From the NCBI GenBank assembly GCA_038025085.1, contig CM076153.1, forward strand, positions 18,699,001 through 18,763,000: a stretch of 64,000 nucleotides of DNA. The letters run 5' to 3'. The notes beneath the pieces are model-generated. The model made no database searches. It was not told where the DNA came from and saw nothing but the letters and a program-made list of their open reading frames with translations. Positions 24,156-34,721 of this stretch are shown one piece after another. Origin of the DNA: Tetragonia tetragonoides (lineage: Eukaryota; Streptophyta; Magnoliopsida; Caryophyllales; Aizoaceae). The translations under genes and the position numbers were made by a program. Every line of letters begins with the position of its first letter. The stretch's first letter is position 1.

Positions 24156-26880
24156 TTGTGATTTGAATCAGAAACTGGGAAAGGTAGGAGTTGAAAGGTC
24201 ACTCACTGTCTATTGGTTGCTGGTTTACGAGAGAGAAAATAGCTTAGGCTGATTTTGTGACGTCTGATGTCTGGTGAGATAGTTGGAGTGGAAATGAATG
24301 AGTTATTTTATTGCTTAGGACTGGAGAAGGGACTCTTATGTCTTTCATATTTTATTTATATTTTATTTTAGATAACATGCGTGTCCAAACTTTGGTTGAG
24401 TAATCCCATGGGCCCTGAAGTTAACGACTAGTAAAACCTCCAGTAGCCCTAAGGGGACTCGAACTCGGGACCTTTGAATACATCTCAGAGGTCTTACCAG
24501 CTGAGCTACCCCGTTTTTCATTTTCATTTGCTAAATAGGCAAATGATGGGCCACCTCATCAAGCAAATCAATTTTTTACGTGGCAGCTTGTGGTGTAATC
24601 GACACCTTTTGATGTAATTATATGGATTGGCTAGACTGTTATTGATTGAAAATATGAAAATAAAGATATAGTACTAAGGTAGGAAAGATGTATAGAACTG
24701 TAGTATGTTGTGTAGTTGTAGTAGCAACTAGCAAGAGTGCTTCTCCTCCCTTTTATAAGACTAGAGTTTTGTGACCTTCTCCTTTTAGAGTAAAATTGGC
24801 CCTCCCTCTCCCCTCTTCTGCTGTGTCTCATAGCTGTGACCTGCAAACATACTGAGGCAAACAGAGGCAGTGCTTGGTGTTCTTAGGGTAGAATCTGCTG
24901 TGCTAGGCGAAGTTTCGTTGCTTTGGGTTGTAGAGACTTGCTTCAGGCTAGTGCCTAGGCGAGCCAAGTGATCCATTGTGAGTAACACTTGTTTCTTGTT
25001 TTCATAGATAGAATCACACATGATAACTTGAGGTCATGATAAAAAAATTCTTACCTCTCTTTTTGTACATGGTTGACACCCCCATGGTGGAACACCACCA
25101 CCATCTAATGAGTTCCGTCACCAGTGGGGAGGTCAAGATGTACGGGACCTTTTCCCTAATAGGAATTGTGTGTAGGGTTAGCCCTGTCAGGAAAACCTCT
25201 GAAGAAAGGGAATCGGATGCTAAATAATAAAAGCAGTAGCAGGGATCATGATAGAAGTAACACTAGTATTGTGTAGAGTATTAGTAGAAGTATTTGTTAG
25301 TTTATGCTTCAGAATTAATTACAATAAATTATCAATGAAATATAGTTTTAATATTTAGTGGCAGATTCTACTTCCTAGGATTAGTGAGGTTAGTGGAGTC
25401 GAAGAGTGTAACACTTGTTGAGATAGTTTAGTTTGATAGTGTAAGTAGTGGGTCCATGTTCTCTGATGTTTAGCTAATTTTAGGCTTTGCTCTATATTTG
25501 CCTATTTAACTGTCATGTGTTATATTTTTTTTACGTGTGATCAATGCAATAGCAATAAAGAGCATTTCCCTTCATTGTCATTTTCCTCCAACAGTATATT
25601 GTGTAGTAAGGGTGAAAATATGTAAGAGTGGGTCATTTATGAAATACTATTGAAGAGAATTAGTTAAAATAAACTTGGATTGCTTGATGTGTTTGGATTT
25701 TGTAAAATTATTTTGGAGAAATAATTTTTTGTAAGCTTGCTGATAGTTTATCATTATACTCAGTCCAATTGACCCAAGGTTGCTTGGTGAGGTGGATTTC
25801 ACTGTTTGACACCTTTCTTTTGGCACAACTTTGCTTCCAAGGTCATGGAGCTTGTGAAATAGTCAGCCATGTATCTATGAAATACAGTATCGATTGTGAA
25901 GTAGTCAGCAATGGATTCACGGCAGGTAAGGAAAGAGATGTATCAGATCACTTCATGTTATATTTTGATATACTTTCACCATAATCCTCCCAGTTCTTTT
26001 CTAACACTTTCTTTCTCCCACTCCTTTTCTAACACATGTCTTCTTTACAGTGCTCTGCATATTCAGCTAGTCCTGCATCAGAGAAAGCATGGACTATGTG
26101 GACCACTTTCCCAGAATATGTTGTTGCTCTTGCAATCATTGTTGGATCTGTGCTTTTCATGGTATCTTCTTCCTTTCAAAATTGAAGCTGTTTCTTCTCT
26201 ATACTAAGAACATGGTATGAGCATATCAGATTGCAATAACATCCACTTCTTGCAAATTCTTGGGGTAGGAAGTGTATGCACCCTTCCATCAAATATATAG
26301 TTATTTTGTAATTTTTTTTGGAAGATTTATTGATTTGAATTTTAACCGTAAGCATATATGGAACATGTCTCATTCTGCTGGAGTATGACTATGAATTACA
26401 CTCTATTTCAAATAGATATTTGATGGTGTTAGCACTGCTTGTCTACCTCTGGGGCTCATATTTGCATTCATTAGGCGTTGGAAGGCTGTTAAAACTCGGT
26501 CCCAGTATATTAAGGTACCTCCTTCATTATCTCCAGGCACACAAGTTGAGTTTTTTCGCTATTATAACAGTTAAATTGCTTATATATCCTTTCATATTTT
26601 GTGCTTTTCTCATGACTTGCCATTTGTCAATTAGGAAGCTACCGAGCTAGGTGAAAAGGTAAAAGATTTGAAGAAAGCTTCTGATGCACTTGATCAGGAG
26701 GAAAGAAGTGGTAACAAGGGAAGAAAGTGGCGTAACAGTGTAAAAGCAGTCGAGAAGGTATATAGCCACTTCTTATTAATCCTGTTAATCTTTTTCGTGA
26801 GTTTACAGTCTTTTCCTTGGGAGATGGCCATATGGATGCCATATTGCCATGCTTAAGGATAGTAATATGATAAGTTGAGA
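24156..26880 (+). pseudogene. Inverted partial duplicate of the LMBR1-like gene (exons 3-6)
   Basis: This block is the reverse complement, with divergence, of about 2190-4235. It carries the counterparts of exons 3-6: an exon-3 remnant at about 25780-25925, and clean copies at 26051-26161, 26416-26514 and 26635-26757, the last three with the same lengths (111, 99 and 123 nt) and splice borders as the intact gene. Exon 3 has a premature TGA after VDFTV and further damage, including a local duplication (CAGCCATG / CAGCAATG). Exons 1-2 are absent, and the copy stops shortly after exon 6, as does visible homology on the other side. Introns are also conserved, so it is a genomic segment, not a retrocopy. 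A later SINE (24373-24514) is present only in this copy. It should be non-functional. Confidence 0.88.
24373..24514 (-). mobile_element. tRNA-derived SINE (in the duplicated segment only)
   Basis: On the minus strand the element starts with a tRNA-like head GGGGTAGCTCAGCTGG containing an A box (plus 24498-24509) and a perfect B box GAGTTCGAGTCC (plus 24455-24466). The body runs to about 24373. The homologous position in the LMBR1-like intron (near 4015) lacks it, so it inserted after the duplication. A possible target repeat is TTTCAT..TTT..ATTT on each side, but it is imperfect. A true tRNA gene is unlikely because the body continues past the tRNA-like part and the cloverleaf is not convincing. 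Confidence 0.7.
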
Positions 26881-27410
26881 TGTGATCTCGCAGTCCATAT
26901 AGGCCCCATCAGTGCCGTCCTTCAGGGGGTGCGAGGTGTGGGATCGCACAGGGCCCCCTCAATTTTAAGGACCCAAAATTCCCGAGCCTAGGAGAAGAGA
27001 AGGTAGATTGGCATGGATGAGGGGCTGGGTTGTACAAGTACCTATTGGCTAACCAAGCCTCAAGTGCAGAACAGTTCGCCATTGATGTTGAACAATACTG
27101 GAAATTCATGTTATCTACTTAATTGTCTTCTCCCTCACCTATGCCCTTTTTTCTTGTTCCCCAATTTCTGACTTTCTCGTCAACCCACAACAAATACTCT
27201 TTCAATTTGGTTCTCTCTGTCTTTTGTTAGGTTTTCATTTTCTTTTCTCTATTTTTTAAACTCAAATTTATTCTAGGTCTAATTTGCCTAACCACCAGCA
27301 CTCATCTTTCATGTTTTCTGTATTGAGAAAGAGTTGCTACCTTAAAAGGCTTGTAATGGTAGTGGACTGCTGGCAACATACATTGTAGATAGCTATATGA
27401 ACCACTAGTT
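26881..27410. other. Intergenic spacer
   Basis: No gene is seen. A stretch near 26910-26990 (GGTGTGGGATCGCACAGGGC and surroundings) looks repetitive, but I cannot assign it. Confidence 0.4.
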
Positions 27411-28063
27411 ATGTATGAACTACGCGAAATTGCGAACTAAAAATCTGAGCCATCCATTACAAAAATGAAAGGCTGAGATTTACCCCCCTCCCTTTTCTAA
27501 TACGTCCATTTATTAACTTTAACATGCTCACTCAGCTAATTATATTTGAGTTTTCAACTCTCTCACTCTATCTTCTCCCCCTCTCTCCCCGATGAAAATG
27601 TCAGAATGAGAATCCATAAGCATCACTCTTTTCTCTTCTCTCTCCCCTTCTCTCTCACCACCTGTTGGAGGTTTCCAACCACCGGAAAGCACACCAGTGG
27701 CCCTCACCAATCCCAACCACACTTGCACATCCTCTCCGATGACCACCATCACCTGGAATCAAGTTGCTGCCATTATCTCCAGAGTGTTTTGGGCAGTTAC
27801 TACCCATCGATGGTGGAGAAACAGGTGGCCTCCTGGTTCTGGTGATGGAAACACAGAAGGAATGGGGATTTTGTACTAGCTGGTTGAATTCATTAGTGTC
27901 ACCATTGAAGCTTGTTGAGTGTGGAGAGATAGAGGATGGCATATTGTGCAGCTAGGAAAGAGAGAACGTGTGGCACAGTGAGAATACATTCTTTTGTTAA
28001 GTATTCAGTATGAACCACGCGATTTTGGTACGGACGGCTAAGATTTAGTTCGTTCAGTTCATA

Positions 28064-28066
<3 letters not shown>
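27411..28066. mobile_element. Possible non-autonomous TIR element next to the (TA)n array
   Basis: The left side reads ATGAACT...CGAACTAAAAATCTGAGCC and the right side, in reverse complement, reads ATGAACTGAACGAACTAAATCTTAGCC, so the ends are imperfect inverted repeats of about 40 bp. The interior is pyrimidine-rich (TCTCTCCCC) with short overlapping reading frames and no transposase. Its right end abuts the (TA)n array that borders the pararetroviral block. No target duplication could be defined. Confidence 0.45.

Positions 28067-28147
<81 letters not shown>
28067..28147. repeat. (TA)n microsatellite at the left border of the pararetrovirus
   Basis: About 40 uninterrupted TA units. The partner array at 34648-34715 borders the other side of the viral block. 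Confidence 0.98.
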
Positions 28148-28151
<4 letters not shown>

Positions 28152-28245
28152 GATGTTCATTTAAAAGTTGATGAATTTTACAGTTTGTGCAAAAGCTTTG
28201 CAATTATTTACCGGATTTATTTTAGACTTATGTCTTCTCATTTAA

Positions 28246-28705
28246 ATCCAAAATTCAAAATGGCTCCTTCACTTAAAGAAGAAACAGTGATGCTTCATGT
28301 TGAAGTAGAAAGGCCAACCGTTTTTGTCCCTAAGAAACTCAAATGGGATGAAATCACTATTCCAGATGAATTTCAAATCACTCAACCACAACCTCCAAGA
28401 AACCTTGAAAGAAGAGATGTTTCTCAAATCATAGAAGACCCTGATGGAACGGTTCTTCTTAGATTCAATTCATTTATCCAAAATTCAAAATGGCTCCTTC
28501 ACTTAAAGAAGAAACAGTGATGCTTCATGTTGAAGTAGAAAGGCCAACGGTTTTTGTCCCTAAGAAACTCAAATGGGATGAAATCACTATTCCAGATGAA
28601 TTTCAAATCACTCAACCACAACCTCTAAGAAACCTTGACAGAAGAGATATTTCTCAAATCATAGAAGACCCTGATGGAACGGTTCTTCTTAGATTCAATT
28701 CATTT
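28246..28705 (+). repeat. 230-bp tandem duplication in the pararetrovirus
   Basis: Copies 28246-28475 and 28476-28705 are nearly identical, with only a few substitutions. The period is not a multiple of three, so the duplication also breaks the reading frame: the first copy runs into the second and ends at 28520. Confidence 0.95.
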
Positions 28706-29500
28706 AGAGAAAGTCCCTCAACATCAAATGCTTCCGAGAATTACAGAAGATCTTTCTCAGATTGTTCCTATTCAAATCCCATAAATCCATCCTTTAAAGT
28801 CAAGTTTCAATCACCACTTCCAGAATACACACAAAATTATTCTCCTCCATCATCCCCTACATCCACACAAATGAAAGGTGACATCATGGTAATATCAAAC
28901 ACAAGCTTTGAAATTGATCATTTCTTTCTCCAGGAAGATTTTAAATCATCCTCTCACAAAAAAGAAAGAGAATGGTTTCTTTCTTTTGACCAAACCAGTC
29001 AAGACAGGATCAAGACAGAATAGTTTAAGGACATTCTGAAAATGTGTGTCAATATTCCTTTCTTTTCATGGTTTATTACATATTCTTCAAAAAATGGAAT
29101 ATACAACCCTTATTCTTTACCCAACATACAAGTATAGACAAACCTCTACAAAAAATGGCACCACACAGACAACCAAGTAACTACTTCCATCCATCCTCCC
29201 TTAACCTCCATAAATATTTCAACATCCCATGGAGAAGTTGTTGCGACTCCTTTTAAAAAGGGAAGGGAAGGAGACGACAAGTCAAATGTTTGCCTTGAAG
29301 ATATCAGAAAGGTCTACCAACAAAACAACTATTCAAACTAGATAGCCGGACAAGTAGATCAAATCTCCACAAAGATTGACTCCATAAGACAAAACCCAAT
29401 AACCTCAAACACAAAATTTCCAAATGATATTTCAATACCACATTTTCAGCCAAAAAGCCTACCCTAGAAGCTGAGAAATTAGCTATTCTTCCAAATAACA
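28260..29500 (+). pseudogene. Pararetroviral N-terminal / putative movement-protein region
   Basis: The start MAPSLKEETVMLHVEVERPT appears twice because of the 230-bp tandem duplication. The second copy opens the longer frame 28490-29023, with hydrophilic, Ser/Pro-rich sequence and a stop at 29021-29023. A continuation of viral type, with IPFFSWFITY near 29055-29085, follows with a stop, and degenerate sequence runs to about 29500. In caulimovirids the N-terminal part of the polyprotein includes the cell-to-cell movement protein. The assignment is by position and faint resemblance. It is clearly inactivated. Confidence 0.55.
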
Positions 29501-29505
29501 GTTTA

Positions 29506-31470
29506 TTGAATAAAATTTCTCAAAGCCTAAACAACCTATCCAAACCAAGTACTTCAAAAATCAATTGCCTTGATGAATGCCAGAACAAGGAAGAAAGTGA
29601 ATCGTCTTCATCTTCTGATTCTGATAGCCCACAAAAAGTCCAAGAGATAGATTACAACTCAGAAATAAACAAGATTAGATCTTGGAAAACCTCCACAAAA
29701 AATTACTATCCAAAACCAACACCTCCAGATATTCAATTTGAAGAAAGATCTCAATTCCAAAGCCGCTCATTTGATGGTCAAAGTGTCTATGAATGGAACA
29801 TAGATGGGAAAGCAGAATATGAGATTATTAATACGCTATAAGAAATGGGAATGGCGAGAATAGCATACAGAGCTGCAACACCACGGATGACTGAAGAAAG
29901 TGTTGCAGCATTGTTAATCTCAGGTTTCACTGGTCAACTCAAAAATTGGTGGGACAATTGCTTATCCCTCCAAGAAAAAATAGAAATTCTGAACCATAAA
30001 GTTTCTCAACAAGACGAACAGGGAAACGTAGCAGACGTCAGTGATGCCTGTGATTACTTAGTAGTCACTATAGCCATTTACTTCATTGGAAATCCAAAAG
30101 AAGAAATGACCGCTTCAAAAGTAATTTTAACAAATCTCAGATGTCCAACCCTCAGTGACTACAGATGGTATAAGGATGTCTTCCTTACGAACGTCTTGAG
30201 AAGATCAGACTGCAATGCTTAATTTTGGAAAGAAAGATTCATTTCTGGACTTCCAAAACTATTTGCAGAAAGAGTTCTGGTCAAATTAAAGTCACAAACG
30301 GGATTGGAAGAAATTCCATTCGAAAATATTTCATATGGACAATTATTTGCCTTCATTAAAAAAGAAGGGTTGTCCTTATGCTCAGTACTCAAGATCCAGT
30401 CCAAGTATGGGTCAGAAAGAGCCAGATCAAGAAAAGAACTTGGTTCATTTTGTGAAGCCTTTGGAGTGGAGAAAATACAAGCCCCATCTGCTGCTAAAAG
30501 AAGAAAACAAAAGATGTTTTCTGATAAACGCACCAGAAGATATTTCAAAACAAGACCAACCTCTTACAATTCTCAACCATACCAACACCCAAAGCAGAAA
30601 CACAACTCCAAAAAACAAACTCACAAAAAACCAACCATTGTTTGTTTCAAATGTGGCAAGATAGGCCACAAAGCCAACAGATGCTCCCTCAAGAAAAAGA
30701 TTAATGAAATCTTTTCTCAAGACCAAGAATTACAAGCCAAACTCATGACCTTACTTATTTCTGATGAAGAATCATCTGAAAGTGAAGCATTCATCAACCA
30801 AATCGACAATGAATCCTCAGAAGGTGAATATTCAGATGATGAATCTGCATTAATCTGTCCTACCAAGACGATTAATGTCTTATCACAGAATAAGGATGAA
30901 AAAGAATTCATTTTTGACCTTATTCAGAGAATTGATAATCCTGAAACCCAGGCTCAATACCTCCTCAGACTAAAAGAACTTCTTGACAAAGATCAACCAC
31001 CTCCTCCTCAAATTACAGAACCTTTCAGCATCTCAAAAGTTTTTGACAAATACCCCTCACCAAATGTCTTTCGCCAAATTACAGTCAGAGACTTGCAAAC
31101 AGAGGTAAATTCCCTAAAATCTCAAGTCAAAATTCTTCAAGAAAACATATTTTCTCTAAAAACTAAAGACCTTGAACTTGATGCTAAATTTGCTCTCTTA
31201 GATTCAAAAACAACTGATAGCCATCAAGCCTCTTCGACCTCGAATTCTCCCAAACAAACTCCAGAAAATGCCTTAATCCAATCTATATCCCCTGCTGAAC
31301 CTTTAAATGAGAAATTCCTCAGGATAATTAACAAAATATCCTTTCAAAAGTGGTATGTTATTGTTACCCTAATAGTACAAGACTTCCGGATAGACACTGT
31401 TGCACTAATTGATAGTGGAGCATATCAAAATTGCATAAAAAGAAGGATTAATTCCTTCAAAGTACTATGA
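29506..31470 (+). pseudogene. Pararetroviral capsid-like region with CCHC zinc knuckle
   Basis: Open segments 29506-29841, 29845-30222 and 30304-31470 lie in the same frame, separated by in-frame stops (around 29839 and 30220). They include an acidic Ser-rich tract (EESESSSSSDSDSP), a gag/capsid-like helical region with LLISGFTGQLKNWWDN, then RFISGLPKLFAERV. A basic stretch precedes the zinc knuckle CFKCGKIGHKANRC (CX2CX4HX4C, 30643-30684). This knuckle binds nucleic acid during packaging. The start of the aspartic protease (IDSGA, 31408-31422) follows before the frame breaks at about 31470. Confidence 0.8.
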
Positions 31471-33345
31471 GAAAACCAAAGAACAACTCATGGCCGCTAG
31501 TGGCATCCCCCTTCATATCAAATACAAACTCTCAAAAGCAACTATCTGCAATGACGGATATTGTTTCAAAAATGCCTTTACACTCACTCCTAATATCAGT
31601 AATGATATTATCCTTGGGACTCCCTTCATCACCCAAATTTATCCTTTCTTTGTGAGCCAAGAAGGAATTAGTACCAAAATTATGGGAAGAGTGATCACCT
31701 TTAGATTTCTTTCTCCCATAAAACAAAAAGAAATCTCCCAACTACAGAACAACTCTGTCTATAAACAAATTAATCTAATTCAAAATAAAAAGTCTCTCAT
31801 TTGTTCTTTAAAAGAAGAAATTTCTTTCAAAAGAATAGATGAACAGCTCCAAAATTCCTCCTTAAAAAGAAAAATCTCCATGTTAGAAGAAACCTTTAAA
31901 AATGAACTTTGCTCAGACCTTCCAAATGCTTTTTGGGATAGGAAGAGACATGTTGTAACTCTTCCTTATGAAAAGGATTTTACAGAGAAAAATATTCCAA
32001 CCAAAGCTAGGCCTATTCAAATGAACCAAGAACTCTTAGAATTCTGTAAACAAGAAATCCAAACCCTTCTAGACAAAAAACTCATTAGAAATTCTAAATC
32101 TCCTTGGAGCTGTGCTGCTTTCTACGTAATGAAACAAGCAGAAAAAGAGCGAGGCGTTCCAAGATTAGTTATCAATTACAAACCTCTAAACAAAATCCTA
32201 CAATGGATAAGATATCCTATTCCAAATAAAAGAGATTTACTAAACAGACTTTATGACGCAAAAATATTTTCAAACTTTGACCTAAAATCAGGGTTTTGGC
32301 CAATTCAAATTGCAGAACAGGACCGATATAAGACAGCATTTACAGTTCCATTTGGACATTATGAATGGAATGTAATGCCGTTTGGTTTAAAAAATGCTCC
32401 TTCAGAATTTCAACATATTATGAATGATATTTTCAACTCTTTTACTACTTTCAAATTCTATTGATCAGCATTTCAAACATTTACACACTTTTTATCAAAT
32501 TGTCAAGAAGAATGGATTAGTTCTTTCAGCATCAAAAATGAAATTATTCCAGACAAAAGTAAGATTTTTAGGACATGATATTTATCAAGGAACTATAAAA
32601 CCAATTGCAAGAGCAATTGAATTCGCAGATAAATTTCCTGATGAAATCAAAGATAAAAATCAGCTTCAAAGATTTCTAGGATGTCTTAATTATATTGCTG
32701 ATTTCTTCCCAAAATTAAGACATATGTGTGCACCTTTGTTTCAAAGATTACAAAAGAGTCCGTCTGCATGGTCTAATAGTCATATAGAGTTGGTTCAAAT
32801 TATTAAGCAAAAAGTCAAGTTTTTACCATGTCTAGGACTCCCCAACCCTCATGCATTCATGATAGTTGAAACAGATGCTTCAGATATAGGATATGGGGGT
32901 ATTCTGAAACAACGATTATCAGATGAAAAGAAGAAAGAAGAACAATTAGTAAGATTTCATTCCGGGTTGTGGAATAGTTCTCAGAAAAACTATTCCACGA
33001 TTAAAAAGGAAATCTTATCTATTGTTTTGAATATTTCAAAATTTCAAGATGATCTTTATAACAAAAAATTTCTTTTAAGAATTGATTGTAAATCGGCAAA
33101 AGAAGTTTTGCAAAAAGATGTTCAAAATCTTGTTTCAAAACAAATATTTGCAAGATGGCAAGCTATACTCTTTGTTTTTTATTTCGATATTGAGTACATT
33201 CAAGGGAAGAACAATTCCTTACCAGATTTCCTCACAAGAGAGTTTTTGCAGAACAAGCACAGTGATCAAGATGAGTTCAAGAAGCAAGAAAAAAGAAGTC
33301 AAAAAGGAGAAGGAAGTTCAAAACGAAATTCAAACCCCTGCTGAC
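31471..33345 (+). pseudogene. Pararetroviral protease remainder, reverse transcriptase and RNase H
   Basis: The frame 31490-32464 carries the rest of the protease and the RT fingers/palm with KSPWSCAAFYV, PRLVINYKPLNK, FDLKSGFW and MPFGLKNAPSEFQ. It then stops. The next frame (from about 32440) resumes with SIDQHFKHLHTF and RFLGHDIYQG and leads into RNase H with ETDASDIGYGG (TDAS at about 32870-32880). The segment that should carry the catalytic YIDD motif between these two parts is missing, together with a frame change. The RT could not be catalytically active. The polyprotein ends near 33275 and a second frame starts there. Confidence 0.88.
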
Positions 33346-34641
33346 TATGCAATGGCAACAACACCACATCCAAATATTCAAGTACCAATTCAAAACAATT
33401 TGCGTTGAGGATCCTTCAGATGATTTCTCAGATTTCTCATCGTCACTATCCCCTTTTTCTTGTAAATATTGAACATATTGTTTTGCTAGCTTGGGGGAGT
33501 CTTCAAGTATCTTGAATAATTTGATCTGATTTTTAGAAAGCGATCCTTGACTTGATTGTGACTGTGTTGGAGATTTATTTTTGTCCTTTTGAATAGTAAA
33601 AGCAGATGATGAACCAAATACTGCTTTTTTCCCATTCTCGAGCCAGTTTCGAACATTGTCGATAGAGCAATATCTAACATCGAATTGATCCCACCATTTT
33701 ATCTTGAATTCGCGAACTAGTGATAATGGTAATGGAGATTTGAAATATTGGTGATATTTGAAACTCCAGCAGAAAATCCATGATACTTTAAATTCCGTGT
33801 GGAAAAATATGTGTTTAACATACTCTTCCTCTTTTGTATTTGTTTTGTAATGTAACCATCCCTGTTTTGCTGGTGGGGGAAGGATCTCAGGAGTAGGATC
33901 AAAGTATTCCCACCAGTGGTAGAACCAAATAGGAAATGATAAGTCTTGGTGATTGAAATTGAAAAACCATGAATGGTTGAATGGTCGGTAAAGAAAGGTC
34001 CTGTGCCATGCCATCTGGTAGTCATGGTAATTATAGGTTTTTGGAGTAAAATTAATTGAAAATTATTTTTCTTGGAATGGGTTTCCCCATTCTCTAGCAG
34101 TAACGACCTTTTGAATGATGCATTTGGAATGAGAAACAAGGTTTGAGTTGGCCTGGTTCTTCTTGTGGGTGATTGTAGCGGACTTTGAGTCTACCAAAAT
34201 TAACTCATAAAATTGTTGAGTTTTTCTGGTGTCATCAGTGCACCACTGTGTCATTGGGGAAAAAATCCTTTCTACCAAGTGGTTCATTGACTCGACTGAA
34301 TTTTGTGGTACTGATTTGAATGTGGTTAGAGTAATATGTTCTTGAATTTGTTTGGTGATGTAGGGGCTTGAATTTTGTGTTGGTGTTGTTATTAAGACTG
34401 GTTTTGTATTGGAGATAGGTGTTTTGAGGGCTTGATGATAAGAAATTGGAGGAAATTCTTGTAATATAGAGTAATTGTTTTGAATTGGTACTTGAATATT
34501 TGGATGTGGTGCTGTTGCTATTGCATAGTCAGCAGGGGTTTGAATTTCGTTTTGAACTTCCTTCTCCTTTTTTGACTTCTTTTTTCTTGCTTCTTGAACT
34601 CATATTGATCACTGTGCTTGTTCTGCAAAAACTCTCTTGTG

Positions 34642-34642
<1 letters not shown>
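33233..34642. repeat. Inverted repeat, arms ~165 bp, spacer ~1.07 kb
   Basis: Arm 1 (33233-33398) and arm 2 (34473-34642) are reverse complements of nearly the same viral sequence, including GCAGAACAAGCACAGTGATC and CAAATATTCAAGTACCAATT. The arms mark the overlap between a forward viral fragment and an oppositely oriented one, giving a tail-to-tail arrangement. Confidence 0.92.
33399..34642 (-). pseudogene. Pararetroviral second-ORF-like region in inverted orientation
   Basis: On the minus strand, reading frames run from MSSRSKKKEVKK (about 34608) through 34287-34063 and 34139-33717 to 34014-33399. The content is Lys/Glu-rich at the start, aromatic- and Trp-rich in the middle (SWIFCWSFKYHQYF, IKWWDQFDVRYC), and acidic at the end (GDSDDEKSEKSSEGS). 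Frame breaks occur near 34555 and 34080. The start also appears on the plus strand at about 33275-33398, directly after the RNase H, so the block is the downstream viral ORF in flipped orientation. The function is unknown; florendoviruses are reported to have such an extra ORF. Confidence 0.65.

Positions 34643-34647
<5 letters not shown>

Positions 34648-34715
<68 letters not shown>
34648..34715. repeat. (TA)n microsatellite at the right border of the pararetrovirus
   Basis: About 33 TA units directly after the viral inverted arm. The array is the mirror partner of the one at 28067-28147. Confidence 0.97.

Positions 34716-34719
<4 letters not shown>

Positions 34720-34721
<2 letters not shown>

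Larger units (their letters stand above)
28148..34647. mobile_element. Degenerate endogenous plant pararetrovirus (Caulimoviridae, florendovirus/petuvirus-like)
   Basis: Between two (TA)n arrays lies about 6.5 kb with the gene order of a caulimovirid polyprotein: putative movement-protein region, capsid region with a CCHC zinc knuckle, aspartic protease, reverse transcriptase and RNase H, all on the plus strand. A further open region follows on the minus strand. There is no integrase and no LTR, which separates it from Ty3 retrotransposons. Many stops and frameshifts, a tandem duplication, a deletion across the RT active site and an inverted tail show it is a dead genomic relic. Placement near florendoviruses rests on the motif style, the apparent second ORF, and my recollection that endogenous florendoviruses often lie in TA repeats; a phylogeny would be needed. 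Confidence 0.85.

Noticed and set aside
24440..24514. Possible tRNA gene (A and B boxes present)
   Set aside because: The sequence continues as a SINE body, a sound cloverleaf is not evident, and it is absent from the homologous site in the other copy of the duplication.
28148..34647. Ty3/Gypsy retrotransposon as an alternative to a pararetrovirus
   Set aside because: No LTRs, no integrase and no primer binding site; the RT and zinc-knuckle style and the extra ORF fit Caulimoviridae better.
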